64,000 bases of DNA, from NCBI GenBank assembly GCA_905233185.1, contig CAJODB010000002.1, positions 58,073 through 122,072 of the forward strand, given 5' to 3'. How positions within the stretch are numbered: the first letter of the stretch is position 1; every line of letters begins with the position of its first letter. Of this stretch, positions 11,815 to 22,255 are shown piece after piece. The notes under the pieces are model-generated. The model made no database searches, was not told the DNA's origin, and worked only from the letters and a program-made list of their open reading frames with translations. A program made the position numbers and the translations under genes. The DNA is from an uncultured Alphaproteobacteria bacterium (GTDB lineage: Bacteria > Pseudomonadota > Alphaproteobacteria > UBA3830).

Positions 11815-13544
11815 TTTTTCAAAACCCCGTTTCTTGTCGTATTTCGCACGGATACTTCAGTGAACGTATTGATTGAAGTATACATTGTCAGGAATTTCGA
11901 TATAACTAAGCTTAGCGGCAACCCTAAATTTGATATTGTTTCATCGAAAGTTATATCAATGCACGATCCACGAACAAAACCACACCATGTTTGATCGCTT
12001 ATTCTTTTTGTTTGGATTGAACTTTCTACAGACATTATTGCATCGATTTCACGAGTTAATGAGGCATTGGCCGCATCTGCAAAAAGATTCAGAATTTCTT
12101 TTAATTTTTTGATTCCGTCTGAACTAAATGAAACAGAATTTAACGACAATGCGGAAACCAATTTCCAAAGCATTTCTCCATTTTTTATGGATGATTTTTG
12201 ATCTGTTGGACGATCTAAGCAATAAACCGCATTTATGGGAGATGATAATTCTATTTGCAAGGTTCCGTTAACGGGAATCTGTTCTGCGACATGGCGATTG
12301 GTGCAAAGAGTATGGGCATAAAAAATTTTATCCGAAGGAAATTGCGGATTAAAATCCATATCGATAAATGAGATATACACATCTTCGCCTAACTCATCCG
12401 GCATATATGTTTTTTTTCTGCGAGATTTCCAAAAAATTCCTTTGTCTATTGTCGGATGATCACATGAAAAAAACTCCGGGATAGTTATCTCATCATTATT
12501 TTGCGCATCTACAGCTACCATTCGTTCAATAGAATAAATTTCGTGATTATGATATCTCCTAAAATCAGGAACAATACAATACTCAACTTGTCGATTATCC
12601 AGCCTAAGTGGCTCTGAGACTTTTTGGAATAAATTAATCGCGGGAACCGAAGACAATGAGAAGTTTCTTGCGGATATTTTCATTGAGATATCATGTTCCA
12701 TAGGAATATAAAGGAAGTTATCGCCATTAATATCAATTTTCGGTGTCAACTTTATATCGAAACCGAAAAATTTCTCTGGGAATGCGAAATATTCCTGCAG
12801 CAAACGGAATCCTTGAAATGAACTACTTGGATATGGTAGCAAAGACTCATCTTCTTCTATCCCTATTGGTGATATTTCGGACAGAAACGAAAATTCCGTG
12901 CCCTTCTGAAAGATAACCTTTTCTTTGCTTGCGAATATGGCTGCGAAAATCTTTCCTCTGAGAAGGGCATCTGCATTTATATAAAAACGCAGCTGATCGG
13001 GAGTTTTAGAATTCGCAATTCCATCGTATTTTATTCCGATTTTCAGGTAATATGTCGATCTTGCGTAATAACTGGGAACATGCTCTTTATGTACAATATC
13101 GGCTGATATAACTTTTACTGGCCATAAAGGAAGATCATGAGCAGTTCGGAAATAACAATTCTCTCCCGAATGGCTTGTTGCGTTTAATTGCGTATTTTTG
13201 GGAATTATAAAACCAGGAGCTTTTGATGATTTTGCTGTGTCTACATCGAAATTTATCATAACGCATGATGGAACAGGTAATGTTAGCGGTTTGTACAAAA
13301 CTCCTAACAATTCAGACGCGATTTCAGGAAATTGATCATCTATTTGCTTCTGAAGACGACCTGCAAGAAAGGCAAAACTTTCTATAAGGCGTTCGACATG
13401 AGGATCCGATGATTCATTGTGCGATATATCAAGTCGTCTGGCAATTTTAGGGAAACGAGATGCAAAATAACTTCCGGCACTTCTCAGATGAGATAGTTCA
13501 TATTGATAATACTCTGATAAAACATCAATATCGCTTTTTATCAT
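11778..13544 (-). CDS. tssF: Type VI secretion baseplate protein TssF (ImpG/VasA)
   Basis: YYQYELSHLRSAGSYFASRFPKIARRLDISHNESSDPHVERLIESFAFLAGRLQKQIDDQFPEIASELLGVLYKPLTLPVPSC. Confidence 0.92.
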   Translation of the reverse strand: MIKSDIDVLSEYYQYELSHLRSAGSYFASRFPKIARRLDISHNESSDPHVERLIESFAFLAGRLQKQIDDQFPEIASELLGVLYKPLTLPVPSCVMINFDVDTAKSSKAPGFIIPKNTQLNATSHSGENCYFRTAHDLPLWPVKVISADIVHKEHVPSYYARSTYYLKIGIKYDGIANSKTPDQLRFYINADALLRGKIFAAIFASKEKVIFQKGTEFSFLSEISPIGIEEDESLLPYPSSSFQGFRLLQEYFAFPEKFFGFDIKLTPKIDINGDNFLYIPMEHDISMKISARNFSLSSVPAINLFQKVSEPLRLDNRQVEYCIVPDFRRYHNHEIYSIERMVAVDAQNNDEITIPEFFSCDHPTIDKGIFWKSRRKKTYMPDELGEDVYISFIDMDFNPQFPSDKIFYAHTLCTNRHVAEQIPVNGTLQIELSSPINAVYCLDRPTDQKSSIKNGEMLWKLVSALSLNSVSFSSDGIKKLKEILNLFADAANASLTREIDAIMSVESSIQTKRISDQTWCGFVRGSCIDITFDETISNLGLPLSLVISKFLTMYTSINTFTEVSVRNTTRNGVLKKWDHNFGNKMYL

Positions 13545-13740
13545 TCTCTTTATAATCTCTGGTGCCTAATGCAAAAACGGATTTTTCGTTTCTGCTGCTT
13601 TATATCTTTTGTACTTCATTTTAGTAGTGAAAAAGTTAATAAATAGTAAAGCATTATTGAGGGCAATGAATTGAAAAATTTTTTATATTTTTTACAATTT
13701 CATGCTATAGTCATGACCTGTAATATTAGAAAAAGCAAAA

Positions 13741-13803
13741 ATGCATTTGAAAGAATATTTCTTTTCTATAAATAACTTTTTCAACGCCATTTGGTGGCGC
13801 TAA
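13741..13803 (+). CDS. Putative regulatory leader peptide MHLKEYFFSINNFFNAIWWR*
   Basis: 21-codon ORF; TGG TGG CGC TAA with the stop in the terminator loop; upstream of an aromatic amino-acid permease; too short for the ORF track. Confidence 0.5.
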   Translation: MHLKEYFFSINNFFNAIWWR

Positions 13804-13820
13804 GCGCCTTTTTATATCTT
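13785..13820 (+). promoter_or_regulatory. Putative attenuator: overlapping alternative hairpins CGCCA-N5-TGGCG and GGCGC-TAA-GCGCC-TTTTT
   Basis: Arms 13785-13789/13795-13799 and 13796-13800/13804-13808 share GGCG, so are mutually exclusive; U-tract follows. Confidence 0.6.
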
Positions 13821-13904
13821 TTTTATTTTTTCCGAAAAGTATTTGTTAGTTAACAACGTAGTTAATTTCGTTATTTATTGCTTATTAATTAAAAGGATTG
13901 TGTT

Positions 13905-15053
13905 ATGAAAAAATTATTAAACGCGATATTTCTTATTTCCGGAACCGCTATAGGTGCCGGATTAATTGCTTTGCCTCTGACATCTGTAAATTTGGGAACG
14001 AATATATTAGTTGCGATTATCTTTTTTATGGTGTTCGTTGCTTATAAAACATCAATGATGACTGTTGATTTAAACGTAGCAAACGGCAAATCGGCTTCTA
14101 TAGTTGACTTGAGTAGGAGCATATCGGGCGAAAAAGCCTTTATTATATCCATGATTAGCTTTTATACACTGTCGTTTTCATTGCTTTCTGTATATTTTTC
14201 GGGAATTGCGAATACTTTGAGTTCGTTTTTTGATTTTAATGATAATTTTATAATCATAATTTGCGGATTTCTTCTCTTCTTTATTTTGAATTTAAAATAT
14301 TCCGCTTTCTCGAAACTGAATAGTATATTGGTTGTATCTTTATTGGTGATAATATTGTCAGCAATAATCCAAATTCATACAAAAGAAACATCAATAATGA
14401 CATCTGTATATGTAGTACCTCAATCTATAAGCGCAAGTGAAATTATCGCCTTTCTGCCGATAATATTCACCTCATTTGGTGTGCAAAATATATGTTCACA
14501 TATCTTTGAGTCCTTAAATAAAGACAGAGGGAAAATAAAAATAGCATTTTTGATCGGAATATTAATTCCGGCAGTCGTTTATATTATTTGGAATTCGTGT
14601 GTATTTGAAAATATTTTAGCTGGAGATGTGCAATTCTTTCAAAAACTGCAAAATCACCAAATTTTAGTTGGTAAGCTGATTCAATTTTTGTGCAAATCAT
14701 CGGAAAATATGTATATGGAAATATTTTTCAAGATACTGAGTCTATTTGCAATAATAACTTCAGCCGTTGGAATAGGATTAGGGTTGAAAAAGTCCATAGA
14801 AGAAAGCGTAACTTCGTCGAAATACATGGCGAGCGCAGTTGTTTGCGGTATACCTGTGGCATTGTGCATGGCAGTTCCAAACGCTTTTATAAATATACTT
14901 TCGTTTGGTGGAATGATTGCAACAGTATTTGTTATTTTCGTTCCGTACTATCTTCTAAAGAAAAGATTGAAGCAACGAATGGATTTCGGAGATGATTTGT
15001 GCTTAGTCTTTGGAGTGATGATTGTTTTGTGTGAACTGGTAAGATTGGCATAG
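13905..15053 (+). CDS. Aromatic amino-acid permease, HAAAP (TyrP/Mtr-like) family
   Basis: FLISGTAIGAGLIALPLTSVNLG…FLPIIFTSFGVQNICSHIFESL…LIGILIPAVVYIIWNSCVF. Confidence 0.85.
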   Translation: MKKLLNAIFLISGTAIGAGLIALPLTSVNLGTNILVAIIFFMVFVAYKTSMMTVDLNVANGKSASIVDLSRSISGEKAFIISMISFYTLSFSLLSVYFSGIANTLSSFFDFNDNFIIIICGFLLFFILNLKYSAFSKLNSILVVSLLVIILSAIIQIHTKETSIMTSVYVVPQSISASEIIAFLPIIFTSFGVQNICSHIFESLNKDRGKIKIAFLIGILIPAVVYIIWNSCVFENILAGDVQFFQKLQNHQILVGKLIQFLCKSSENMYMEIFFKILSLFAIITSAVGIGLGLKKSIEESVTSSKYMASAVVCGIPVALCMAVPNAFINILSFGGMIATVFVIFVPYYLLKKRLKQRMDFGDDLCLVFGVMIVLCELVRLA

Positions 15054-15103
15054 TAGAAAAGGGGAGGTGTGTATTCTTCCATAACTGGAACGACCACCGC
15101 CCT

Positions 15104-15934
15104 TTAAGCTACCGCTTTATCGAACAAACGGAAGAAGTTGTTTGAAGTAGCTTCAGCAATTGTTTCGACATCAATGCCCTTTACTTCCGCTACTTTTTCT
15201 GCGACATAAGCTACAAAAGCAGGCTCATTAATTTTTCCTCGGAAAGGTGCAGGAGCAAGAAAGGGCGAATCAGTCTCTATTAAGAGTCTATCGAGCGGCA
15301 CGAACTTTATTGACTCACGCAATTCATTAGCATTTTTGAACGTTACAACGCCTGAAATAGAGATATAGAAACCAAGATCGAGCGATTTCCTTGCAAAATC
15401 CTGCTCTCCTGAAAAACAATGTATAACGCCTCTTGCACCTGCGTGTTCGCTTAGTACAGCCACGGTATCATCTGCTGCGTCTCTTGAGTGTATTACAACG
15501 GGCAGGCCGCATTCTTTTGCTAAATCCATTTGAAGATGAAAAAGTTCCTTTTGCTGTAGTTCACTTTCTCTTTCAAAATGATAATCCAGCCCTATTTCTC
15601 CAATCGCTACGGTCTTCGGCAGTGCGCTATGCTTTTTTATGATTTCCGCGATTTCATCGTGACTATAGTTTGAACAATGCTTCTGTGCTTCCTGTGGGTG
15701 TATGCCTACGCTTCTGAAAATATTTTCGTGATTGTCTGCTATATTGCGAATTTCATCAACATCTGTTAGTTCAGTTCCAATCGCAAGCATATATTTGACA
15801 CTTGCTTTATGAGCACGCTGTATAATTGCGTCTATAGAATATCTTTTAAGAAACTCTTCTTCGCTTTCTTTTTCATTCTTCTTGGTCGCAAATTTCAGAA
15901 CGTTCAGATGGCAATGCGAATCAATCAGAAACAT
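15104..15934 (-). CDS. TatD family hydrolase
   Basis: MFLIDSHCHLN…AIGEIGLDYHF…PVVIHSRDA…GVIHCFSG…LIETDSPFLAP. Confidence 0.96.
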   Translation of the reverse strand: MFLIDSHCHLNVLKFATKKNEKESEEEFLKRYSIDAIIQRAHKASVKYMLAIGTELTDVDEIRNIADNHENIFRSVGIHPQEAQKHCSNYSHDEIAEIIKKHSALPKTVAIGEIGLDYHFERESELQQKELFHLQMDLAKECGLPVVIHSRDAADDTVAVLSEHAGARGVIHCFSGEQDFARKSLDLGFYISISGVVTFKNANELRESIKFVPLDRLLIETDSPFLAPAPFRGKINEPAFVAYVAEKVAEVKGIDVETIAEATSNNFFRLFDKAVA

Positions 15935-17451
15935 TATTTTTCCTTTGGAAACAAAACCGAAGGCTGAGGGAAAGACTGATCAACAAAATTAGAAGACATT
16001 TCCTCAAAACTTTCGCCCTTAGCATTTATAAAATCGAAAATTTTTCTTGCGGTGTCAGGAATAAATGCTGCCAAACCAAAAGCTATTGATCTTATACTTT
16101 CGCAAAGAACTGTGAGAACAACATTAAGGCGTTTTTCGTCAGTCTTTGCCAATTCCCATGGCTTCATGTCATTTACGTATTTGTTTGCTTCCGTAACCAG
16201 TTCCCAAGCAGTACTCAGTGCGGAATGCAAATCTTGTTTATCCATAAAAGGACGCATTTTTTCAATGAGTTTTCTAGAGTCTTCAAGCAAAGATTTATCT
16301 GCGTCTGAAATATTATAGTCTGCGATAATATGTCCACCACGTTTTTGGATAAACGCCAACACTCTCTGCACCAAATTACCTAAATCGTTCGCTAATTCGT
16401 AAGAGAAACGCTTTTGTAGGGCTGCTTCTGAAAAATCGCCGTCTTCTCCAAAGCGAACTTCACGAAAAAGAAAATATCTCAGAACATCAAGTCCATATCT
16501 TTGAATAATATCGCGAGGATCAACAACATTTCCGACAGACTTTGACATTTTTATACCCTCGTTTGTCCACCATCCATGAGCAAAAATACGCTTAGGAAGT
16601 GATATTCCCGCAGACATTAAAAATGCAGGCCAATATACCGCATGGAAGCGAATAATCTCCTTGCCGACTATGTGTGTGCAGTTCTCCATCATATCTGACA
16701 CATAAGCTTTGTTATTCGGAAAGCCAAATGAGGTTATGTAATTTGTAAGAGCGTCTATCCAAACATACATAACATGCTTTAATTCGCTACTGTCTTCATC
16801 AGAATCTGAATCCGTTGGAACGGGAATTCCCCATGTAAATTGGCTTCTGGATATAGAAAGATCACGTAGTCCACCTTTAACAAAGCTGATTATTTCGTTT
16901 CTTCTTGATGCCGGAGCAATGAAATCAGGATTTTTCTCATACCAATCGAGTAATTTATCTTGATACGCAGATAAACGAAAGAAATACGATTCTTCTTCCA
17001 TCCATTCTACTGCTGCTCCACTTGGTGCTCTGCGATTCTCATCAAGATCCGATTCCGCTACATACTCTTCATCTTGCGCAGAATACCAACCGGAATAAAC
17101 ATTCTTGTAAACATCATCTTTTTTCAGCATTTTCCAAAAAGCTTGCGCGGATTTTATATGTCGTTCTTCTGTTGTGCGCACAAAATCATCATATTTCATG
17201 TTTATCGTAGCTGACATATCGCGAAATTTTTGCGACACTACATTACTGAATTCCACAACATCCATTTTCTCTTTTTTGGCGGTTCTTGCAACTTTAATGC
17301 CATGTTCATCTGTGCCTGTACAAAGATGTACATCAAATCCGTCCAAGCGCTTAAAACGGGCTAGAATATCAGCCGCTATGCTTGTGTATGCGTGTCCTAT
17401 GTGCGGTTCACCGTTAATATAATAAATTGGTGTCGTGATGTTAAATTTCAT
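15934..17451 (-). CDS. metG: Methionyl-tRNA synthetase
   Basis: ITTPIYYINGEPHIGHAYTSIAADILARFKRLDG…KMSKSVGNVVDP. Confidence 0.98.
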   Translation of the reverse strand: MKFNITTPIYYINGEPHIGHAYTSIAADILARFKRLDGFDVHLCTGTDEHGIKVARTAKKEKMDVVEFSNVVSQKFRDMSATINMKYDDFVRTTEERHIKSAQAFWKMLKKDDVYKNVYSGWYSAQDEEYVAESDLDENRRAPSGAAVEWMEEESYFFRLSAYQDKLLDWYEKNPDFIAPASRRNEIISFVKGGLRDLSISRSQFTWGIPVPTDSDSDEDSSELKHVMYVWIDALTNYITSFGFPNNKAYVSDMMENCTHIVGKEIIRFHAVYWPAFLMSAGISLPKRIFAHGWWTNEGIKMSKSVGNVVDPRDIIQRYGLDVLRYFLFREVRFGEDGDFSEAALQKRFSYELANDLGNLVQRVLAFIQKRGGHIIADYNISDADKSLLEDSRKLIEKMRPFMDKQDLHSALSTAWELVTEANKYVNDMKPWELAKTDEKRLNVVLTVLCESIRSIAFGLAAFIPDTARKIFDFINAKGESFEEMSSNFVDQSFPQPSVLFPKEK

Positions 17452-17606
17452 TGGGATATAAACCTTCTACAACTACTGACTTTACACTCAATCATACGCT
17501 TTTCACTTTTCTTTGTAAATAAAAAGGGATTTGTACATTTATGGTAACGATTTATTAATCATTCTCGATATAAATTAACCTTTAGATAGTGTTTTGGAGT
17601 GTCTTT

Positions 17607-18005
17607 ATGCAGGAAAATCTTTTCAAAAAGAACGCAATTTTAGTGGAAAGCGATTTTCTGCAAAATAGACTTTACAACGACATCCTCGATTCAAATGGAT
17701 TTGAAGTATTTTCCGCGAAATCTGCGATGGAAGGACTGCAGAAAATAAAAGAGAATGAATATGATCTTGCCGTAATAAATGTAGACATCGGTGAAGAATT
17801 GTTTGTTGAAAAATTGCTCCATAAAATACGTTCAGAACGCTCTATATTGCCGATCGTTGGTTTATCAATATATGAGCAAGAAAAGAAAAAAAATATAGCA
17901 AAAGCAGTAAATAAGTTCTTAACAAAACCTTTTTCTATTGATACATTTATTGATAGTGTTGTAGTGTGTGTCGAAAATGGTTGCGCGAATTCTTGTAGTG
18001 GATGA
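17607..18005 (+). CDS. DivK-like single-domain receiver (degenerate phospho-site)
   Basis: Receiver fold with KPF motif, overlapping a PleD-like gene as in the divK-pleD pair; start at internal ATG 17607. Confidence 0.7.
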   Translation: MQENLFKKNAILVESDFLQNRLYNDILDSNGFEVFSAKSAMEGLQKIKENEYDLAVINVDIGEELFVEKLLHKIRSERSILPIVGLSIYEQEKKKNIAKAVNKFLTKPFSIDTFIDSVVVCVENGCANSCSG

Positions 18006-19263
18006 GCAAAAACTTGATCTTTCCAGAATTTCCATAGAATTACAGTTGGTACATAATTCTTTGCTATTTTCGAAATCAATAGAAGATGCGCTAAGGATAG
18101 TCAGTACGCAATCAATAGACGTCGTTTTGGTATCGTTACCTCAAGTAAAGTCAAAGCTGTTTCTGGATTTTTTTTCAGTACTGCGACAATTATGTTCAGT
18201 AATACCCATTGTTGGAGTTGTTCCTAAAAAAAGCATAGCAGAGCAATTTGTTGACATAGGTATAGATGATTTTATGGATATTGGTGTTAACAAAAACCAA
18301 TTACTTCGAAAAATTGAAACTTTGGTCAGAATGAGAGGACTGTTCGATGATAATTTATTGAACAGGATGTTTTTTACAGGAAAACGAGCCCAAAAGATGG
18401 TTACTATATTTTTCGATGATCTGAATTTCTTGCATGCTTCTATAAGAAATAATACGGAAATTGAACAGCTCAAATACTGGCCTGTAATAGATGATATGAG
18501 TGATGCGGATTTGTTTTTAATCAATATAAGATCTGTGCAAAAAGCATGCGATTGTTGTTCTACATTGCGAATGAGACGTATAAATAAGTACAGACCGATT
18601 ATTTTGGCTTACGATAAAGCTCACAGAGACATGGCTAAGCAAATAATAAGACAACATTCGAATATAGGTTATACGGATATAGTGGATCTTTCCATGAATT
18701 CGGCAATTATGGCCAGTAAACTGAACTCATTAATGAAATATAAAAAGATGTACGAGAGCTTTACTGAAAAATTGCGAAAAAGCATATACCTTGCGGCTAT
18801 AGACTCCACAACTGAGGTATACAATCGAACTTTCTTTGAGGATTTTATGAAGAGTCACGTAGGTGATTTATACGATTCTGCTATTCTTGTAATAGACATC
18901 GATAAATTTAAGGATATTAACGATAAGTTCGGACATACTTTCGCGGATTCTATGTTACGATTTGTTGCGAGTACAATAAAAAGATACATACGAGCAGCCG
19001 ATTTGATTGCCAGATATGGCGGAGACGAATTTATAATATTTATGGAAGGTGTTTCTAAGACAATTGCGACAGAAGTTGCAACAAGAATACAACAGGCAGT
19101 CGCGAAAACGATCTTCAAGAATGCGAATTGTACGGTTAGTGTAGGAGTCTGCTGTATAGACACAAAAGAGAGTCTGCAGCTCAATGAAGCCATTTCGATT
19201 GCCGACAAATTCATGTATGCAGCGAAGAAGCAAGGAGGAAACGCAGTTTGCGCCTGCGGATGA
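17968..19263 (+). CDS. PleD-like diguanylate cyclase (REC-REC-GGDEF)
   Basis: ARYGGDEFIIFMEG with upstream RxxD (RAAD) I-site; VIDIDKFKDINDKFGH. Confidence 0.9.
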   Translation: MSKMVARILVVDEQKLDLSRISIELQLVHNSLLFSKSIEDALRIVSTQSIDVVLVSLPQVKSKLFLDFFSVLRQLCSVIPIVGVVPKKSIAEQFVDIGIDDFMDIGVNKNQLLRKIETLVRMRGLFDDNLLNRMFFTGKRAQKMVTIFFDDLNFLHASIRNNTEIEQLKYWPVIDDMSDADLFLINIRSVQKACDCCSTLRMRRINKYRPIILAYDKAHRDMAKQIIRQHSNIGYTDIVDLSMNSAIMASKLNSLMKYKKMYESFTEKLRKSIYLAAIDSTTEVYNRTFFEDFMKSHVGDLYDSAILVIDIDKFKDINDKFGHTFADSMLRFVASTIKRYIRAADLIARYGGDEFIIFMEGVSKTIATEVATRIQQAVAKTIFKNANCTVSVGVCCIDTKESLQLNEAISIADKFMYAAKKQGGNAVCACG

Positions 19264-19410
19264 ATTTCTATTTCTCAGAATCGTTCGACAAAAAAATCCT
19301 CATTTGCTCAATTCTTCCTAATAAAAATCATATTTATCGGTTATATCTGTTGATTCTCTAGCCAGCATTTTTATAAAATTTGTTCTGCAGCTTGATAGGT
19401 ATATGCAGCA

Positions 19411-21078
19411 ATGAAAACAGATATTGAAATTTCTCAAAGTGCGGACATAAAAAACATCAAAGAAATAGCAGCGAAAATCGGACTCTCTGACGACGATCTG
19501 GAATGCTATGGCAAGTACAAAGCGAAAATTGTTTCATCTCTCTGGAAGAAAATCGAACGAAATCCGAATGGTAAACTTGTTCTGGTAACTTCTATAAACC
19601 CTACGGCTGCAGGAGAAGGAAAAACCACAACAAGCATTGGTTTGAGCGATGCACTGAATATAATCGGTCGAAAAACGTGTGTAGCGTTACGTGAACCATC
19701 TATGGGACCATGCTTTGGTTCAAAAGGGGCAGCAACAGGCGGCGGATATGCACAAGTAATTCCCATGGAGGATATAAATTTACATTTCACTGGTGATTTC
19801 CATGCAATTACATCCGCGCACAATCTAATAGCTGCATTGTTGGATAATCACATATATCAAGGCAATCAATTGGGATTTAATCTGAAAAAAATTGTTTGGC
19901 GTCGTGTTTTAGACATCAACGACAGAGCACTTAGGCATATAGTAATCGGAATGGGTGAACAAACTGATGGAGTGGTTAGGGAGTCCGGCTTTGATATTAC
20001 CGTTTCATCTGAAATTATGGCGATCCTTTGTTTGTCGCAAGATCTTCAAGATTTGCGAGAACGTGTGAGTAAGATCGTTCTCGGATATAATGGAGCGAAT
20101 GAACCCATTACATGCGGTATGCTAAACGCAACGGGAGCTGTTGTCGCTATTTTGAAAGATGCAATCAAACCAAATCTTGTGCAAACCATAGATGGAACAC
20201 CCGCCTTTGTTCATGGAGGGCCGTTCGCAAACATAGCACACGGTTGCAGCAGTTTAATCGCTACTCGACATGCACTAAAACTAGCGGAATATACAGTCAC
20301 AGAAGCAGGATTTGGTTCGGATTTGGGGGCAGAGAAATTTTTGGATATAAAATGCCCATTACTTGGAAAATATCCTGATGCAGTTGTTATTGTCGCGACT
20401 ATAAGAGCGCTTAAAATGCATGGTCTTGTCGCAAAAAATAGGTTAGATGAAGAAAATTTAGATGCGCTAAAAGATGGATTTGCAAATTTAGAAAAGCATA
20501 TTAGGAATATTCAGCGATATAACCTTCCGATAGTTGTTGCGCTGAATGTATTCAAATCAGATACGGAAAATGAAATCAATTTTATGAAGAAAGAATGCTC
20601 ACGGCTTGGAGTTAAGGTCGAATTATCCAGAGTATGGGAATACGGAGGGAAAGGCGCGATCGAATTGGCTAAGACAGTTGTTGATCTTGCAGAAGGAGCG
20701 CACGAAGAATTCAAACCGCTTTATGATTTGAAAGATCCAATTCGTACGAAGATTAAAAAGATCGCTAATGTTATTTACGGAGCAGATGATGTGATTTATT
20801 CGGAGCGTGCAAATGATTTTTTGAAAAAGACAGATGATGATAAATGCAATTATCCAATTTGTGTAGCAAAAACAGAAAAATCCCTTAGCGATAATAAAAA
20901 ATTATTAGGCTGTCCAAGAGACTTTAAGATTACGATTACCGATATGAAAGTGATGGCGGGGGCAGGAATGATTGTCGCTTACGCCGGAAATATAATGACT
21001 ATGCCGGGTTTGCCTAAAACTCCTCGCAGCACCCGCATTGATCTGACAGAAGACGGCAACGTTGCTGGATTGGAATGA
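19411..21078 (+). CDS. fhs: Formate--tetrahydrofolate ligase
   Basis: LVLVTSINPTAAGEGKTTTSIGLSDAL…REPSMGPCFGSKGAATGGGYAQVIPMEDINLHFTGDFHAI. Confidence 0.98.
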   Translation: MKTDIEISQSADIKNIKEIAAKIGLSDDDLECYGKYKAKIVSSLWKKIERNPNGKLVLVTSINPTAAGEGKTTTSIGLSDALNIIGRKTCVALREPSMGPCFGSKGAATGGGYAQVIPMEDINLHFTGDFHAITSAHNLIAALLDNHIYQGNQLGFNLKKIVWRRVLDINDRALRHIVIGMGEQTDGVVRESGFDITVSSEIMAILCLSQDLQDLRERVSKIVLGYNGANEPITCGMLNATGAVVAILKDAIKPNLVQTIDGTPAFVHGGPFANIAHGCSSLIATRHALKLAEYTVTEAGFGSDLGAEKFLDIKCPLLGKYPDAVVIVATIRALKMHGLVAKNRLDEENLDALKDGFANLEKHIRNIQRYNLPIVVALNVFKSDTENEINFMKKECSRLGVKVELSRVWEYGGKGAIELAKTVVDLAEGAHEEFKPLYDLKDPIRTKIKKIANVIYGADDVIYSERANDFLKKTDDDKCNYPICVAKTEKSLSDNKKLLGCPRDFKITITDMKVMAGAGMIVAYAGNIMTMPGLPKTPRSTRIDLTEDGNVAGLE

Positions 21079-21205
21079 AAAAAGGAACAAGGATAGGGGA
21101 CTTATACAAATACAAAGAAACCATACAGCTTTGTAAGCTTGTATATTCTCTCAGAAATCATTAATATTTTCACTGTGCAATTAGTTAGAAGAAAGCAAAC
21201 AATCT

Positions 21206-22255
21206 ATGCCAGAAAAAATTTCCAAAAAAGTATCGAGAGAGCAAAAGGAGCATAAAAGATCAGACTCCAAAGTCGAAAAAACTGTTTTGCACTCTCAAAG
21301 AGCAGTATCGATGCGAGTTCCTGAAATTTCCGTTGTTATTCCCATATTTAACGAGCAAGAGAATATAGATAATCTGTGCACTCGTTTATTAAAAACCATG
21401 GACTCCATCAAAAGAAGCTATGAGGTCATATTTGTTGATGATGGAAGCAGCGATCGTTCATCTTCAATGCTTCGTGCTTGGTTTAAAAAACGCTCGGATG
21501 TAATTCGCGTAATAACGTTTAATGGCAATTATGGTCAGTATGTGGCGATTTTAGCAGGCTTTGAACATGTCCGCGGCGAAACTATAGTTACTTTAGATGC
21601 CGATTTGCAAAATCTTCCGGAAGAAATTCCTGTATTGCTCAAAAAAATGGAAGAAGGGTATGATCTTGTTGGCGGATATCGTGCACAAAGGCATGATAAC
21701 TTCTTCAGAACATATGCTTCAAAGATCGTAAATTTCATAAGATATCGTGCAACAGGCATAAAAATGGTCGATCATGGATGTATGCTGCGAGCGTATAAGC
21801 GGCACATCATCGATGAAGTCGTAAAAACTCGTGAAACATCAACATTCATAACTGCATTAGCGCAAAAGTTCGCTTGGAATGCTGTTGATATCCCTGTATC
21901 GCATGAAGAACGTAACGCCGGCAGTTCGAAATATAGTCTGTACAAACTTATTCGCATTACATTCGATCTGTTAACAGGATTTTCCTTAATTCCTTTGCAG
22001 ATTTTTACAATGCTTGGAATGGTTATTTCATCTGCAAGCTTTGTTTACTTTCTTGTTGAAGTATTCAAGAAAATTGTGACACATCATCATGGTTATGGTC
22101 TGCATTTCGCTTTTGTCTTTCTTTTGTTAAGCGTTATAGTGCTTGGTATCGGTTTACTTGGTGAGTATTTGGGACGCGCTTATTTTGCAATTTGCGAACA
22201 CCCTAGTTTTGTTATCAGAGATATTTTGGAAAAAAAGAAAGAAGAGAAGAAGTAA
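21206..22255 (+). CDS. Membrane glycosyltransferase family 2 (ArnC/DPM-like)
   Basis: ISVVIPIFNEQENIDNL…VDDGSSDRS…TLDADLQN…NAGSSKYS + two C-terminal TM helices. Confidence 0.88.
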   Translation: MPEKISKKVSREQKEHKRSDSKVEKTVLHSQRAVSMRVPEISVVIPIFNEQENIDNLCTRLLKTMDSIKRSYEVIFVDDGSSDRSSSMLRAWFKKRSDVIRVITFNGNYGQYVAILAGFEHVRGETIVTLDADLQNLPEEIPVLLKKMEEGYDLVGGYRAQRHDNFFRTYASKIVNFIRYRATGIKMVDHGCMLRAYKRHIIDEVVKTRETSTFITALAQKFAWNAVDIPVSHEERNAGSSKYSLYKLIRITFDLLTGFSLIPLQIFTMLGMVISSASFVYFLVEVFKKIVTHHHGYGLHFAFVFLLLSVIVLGIGLLGEYLGRAYFAICEHPSFVIRDILEKKKEEKK

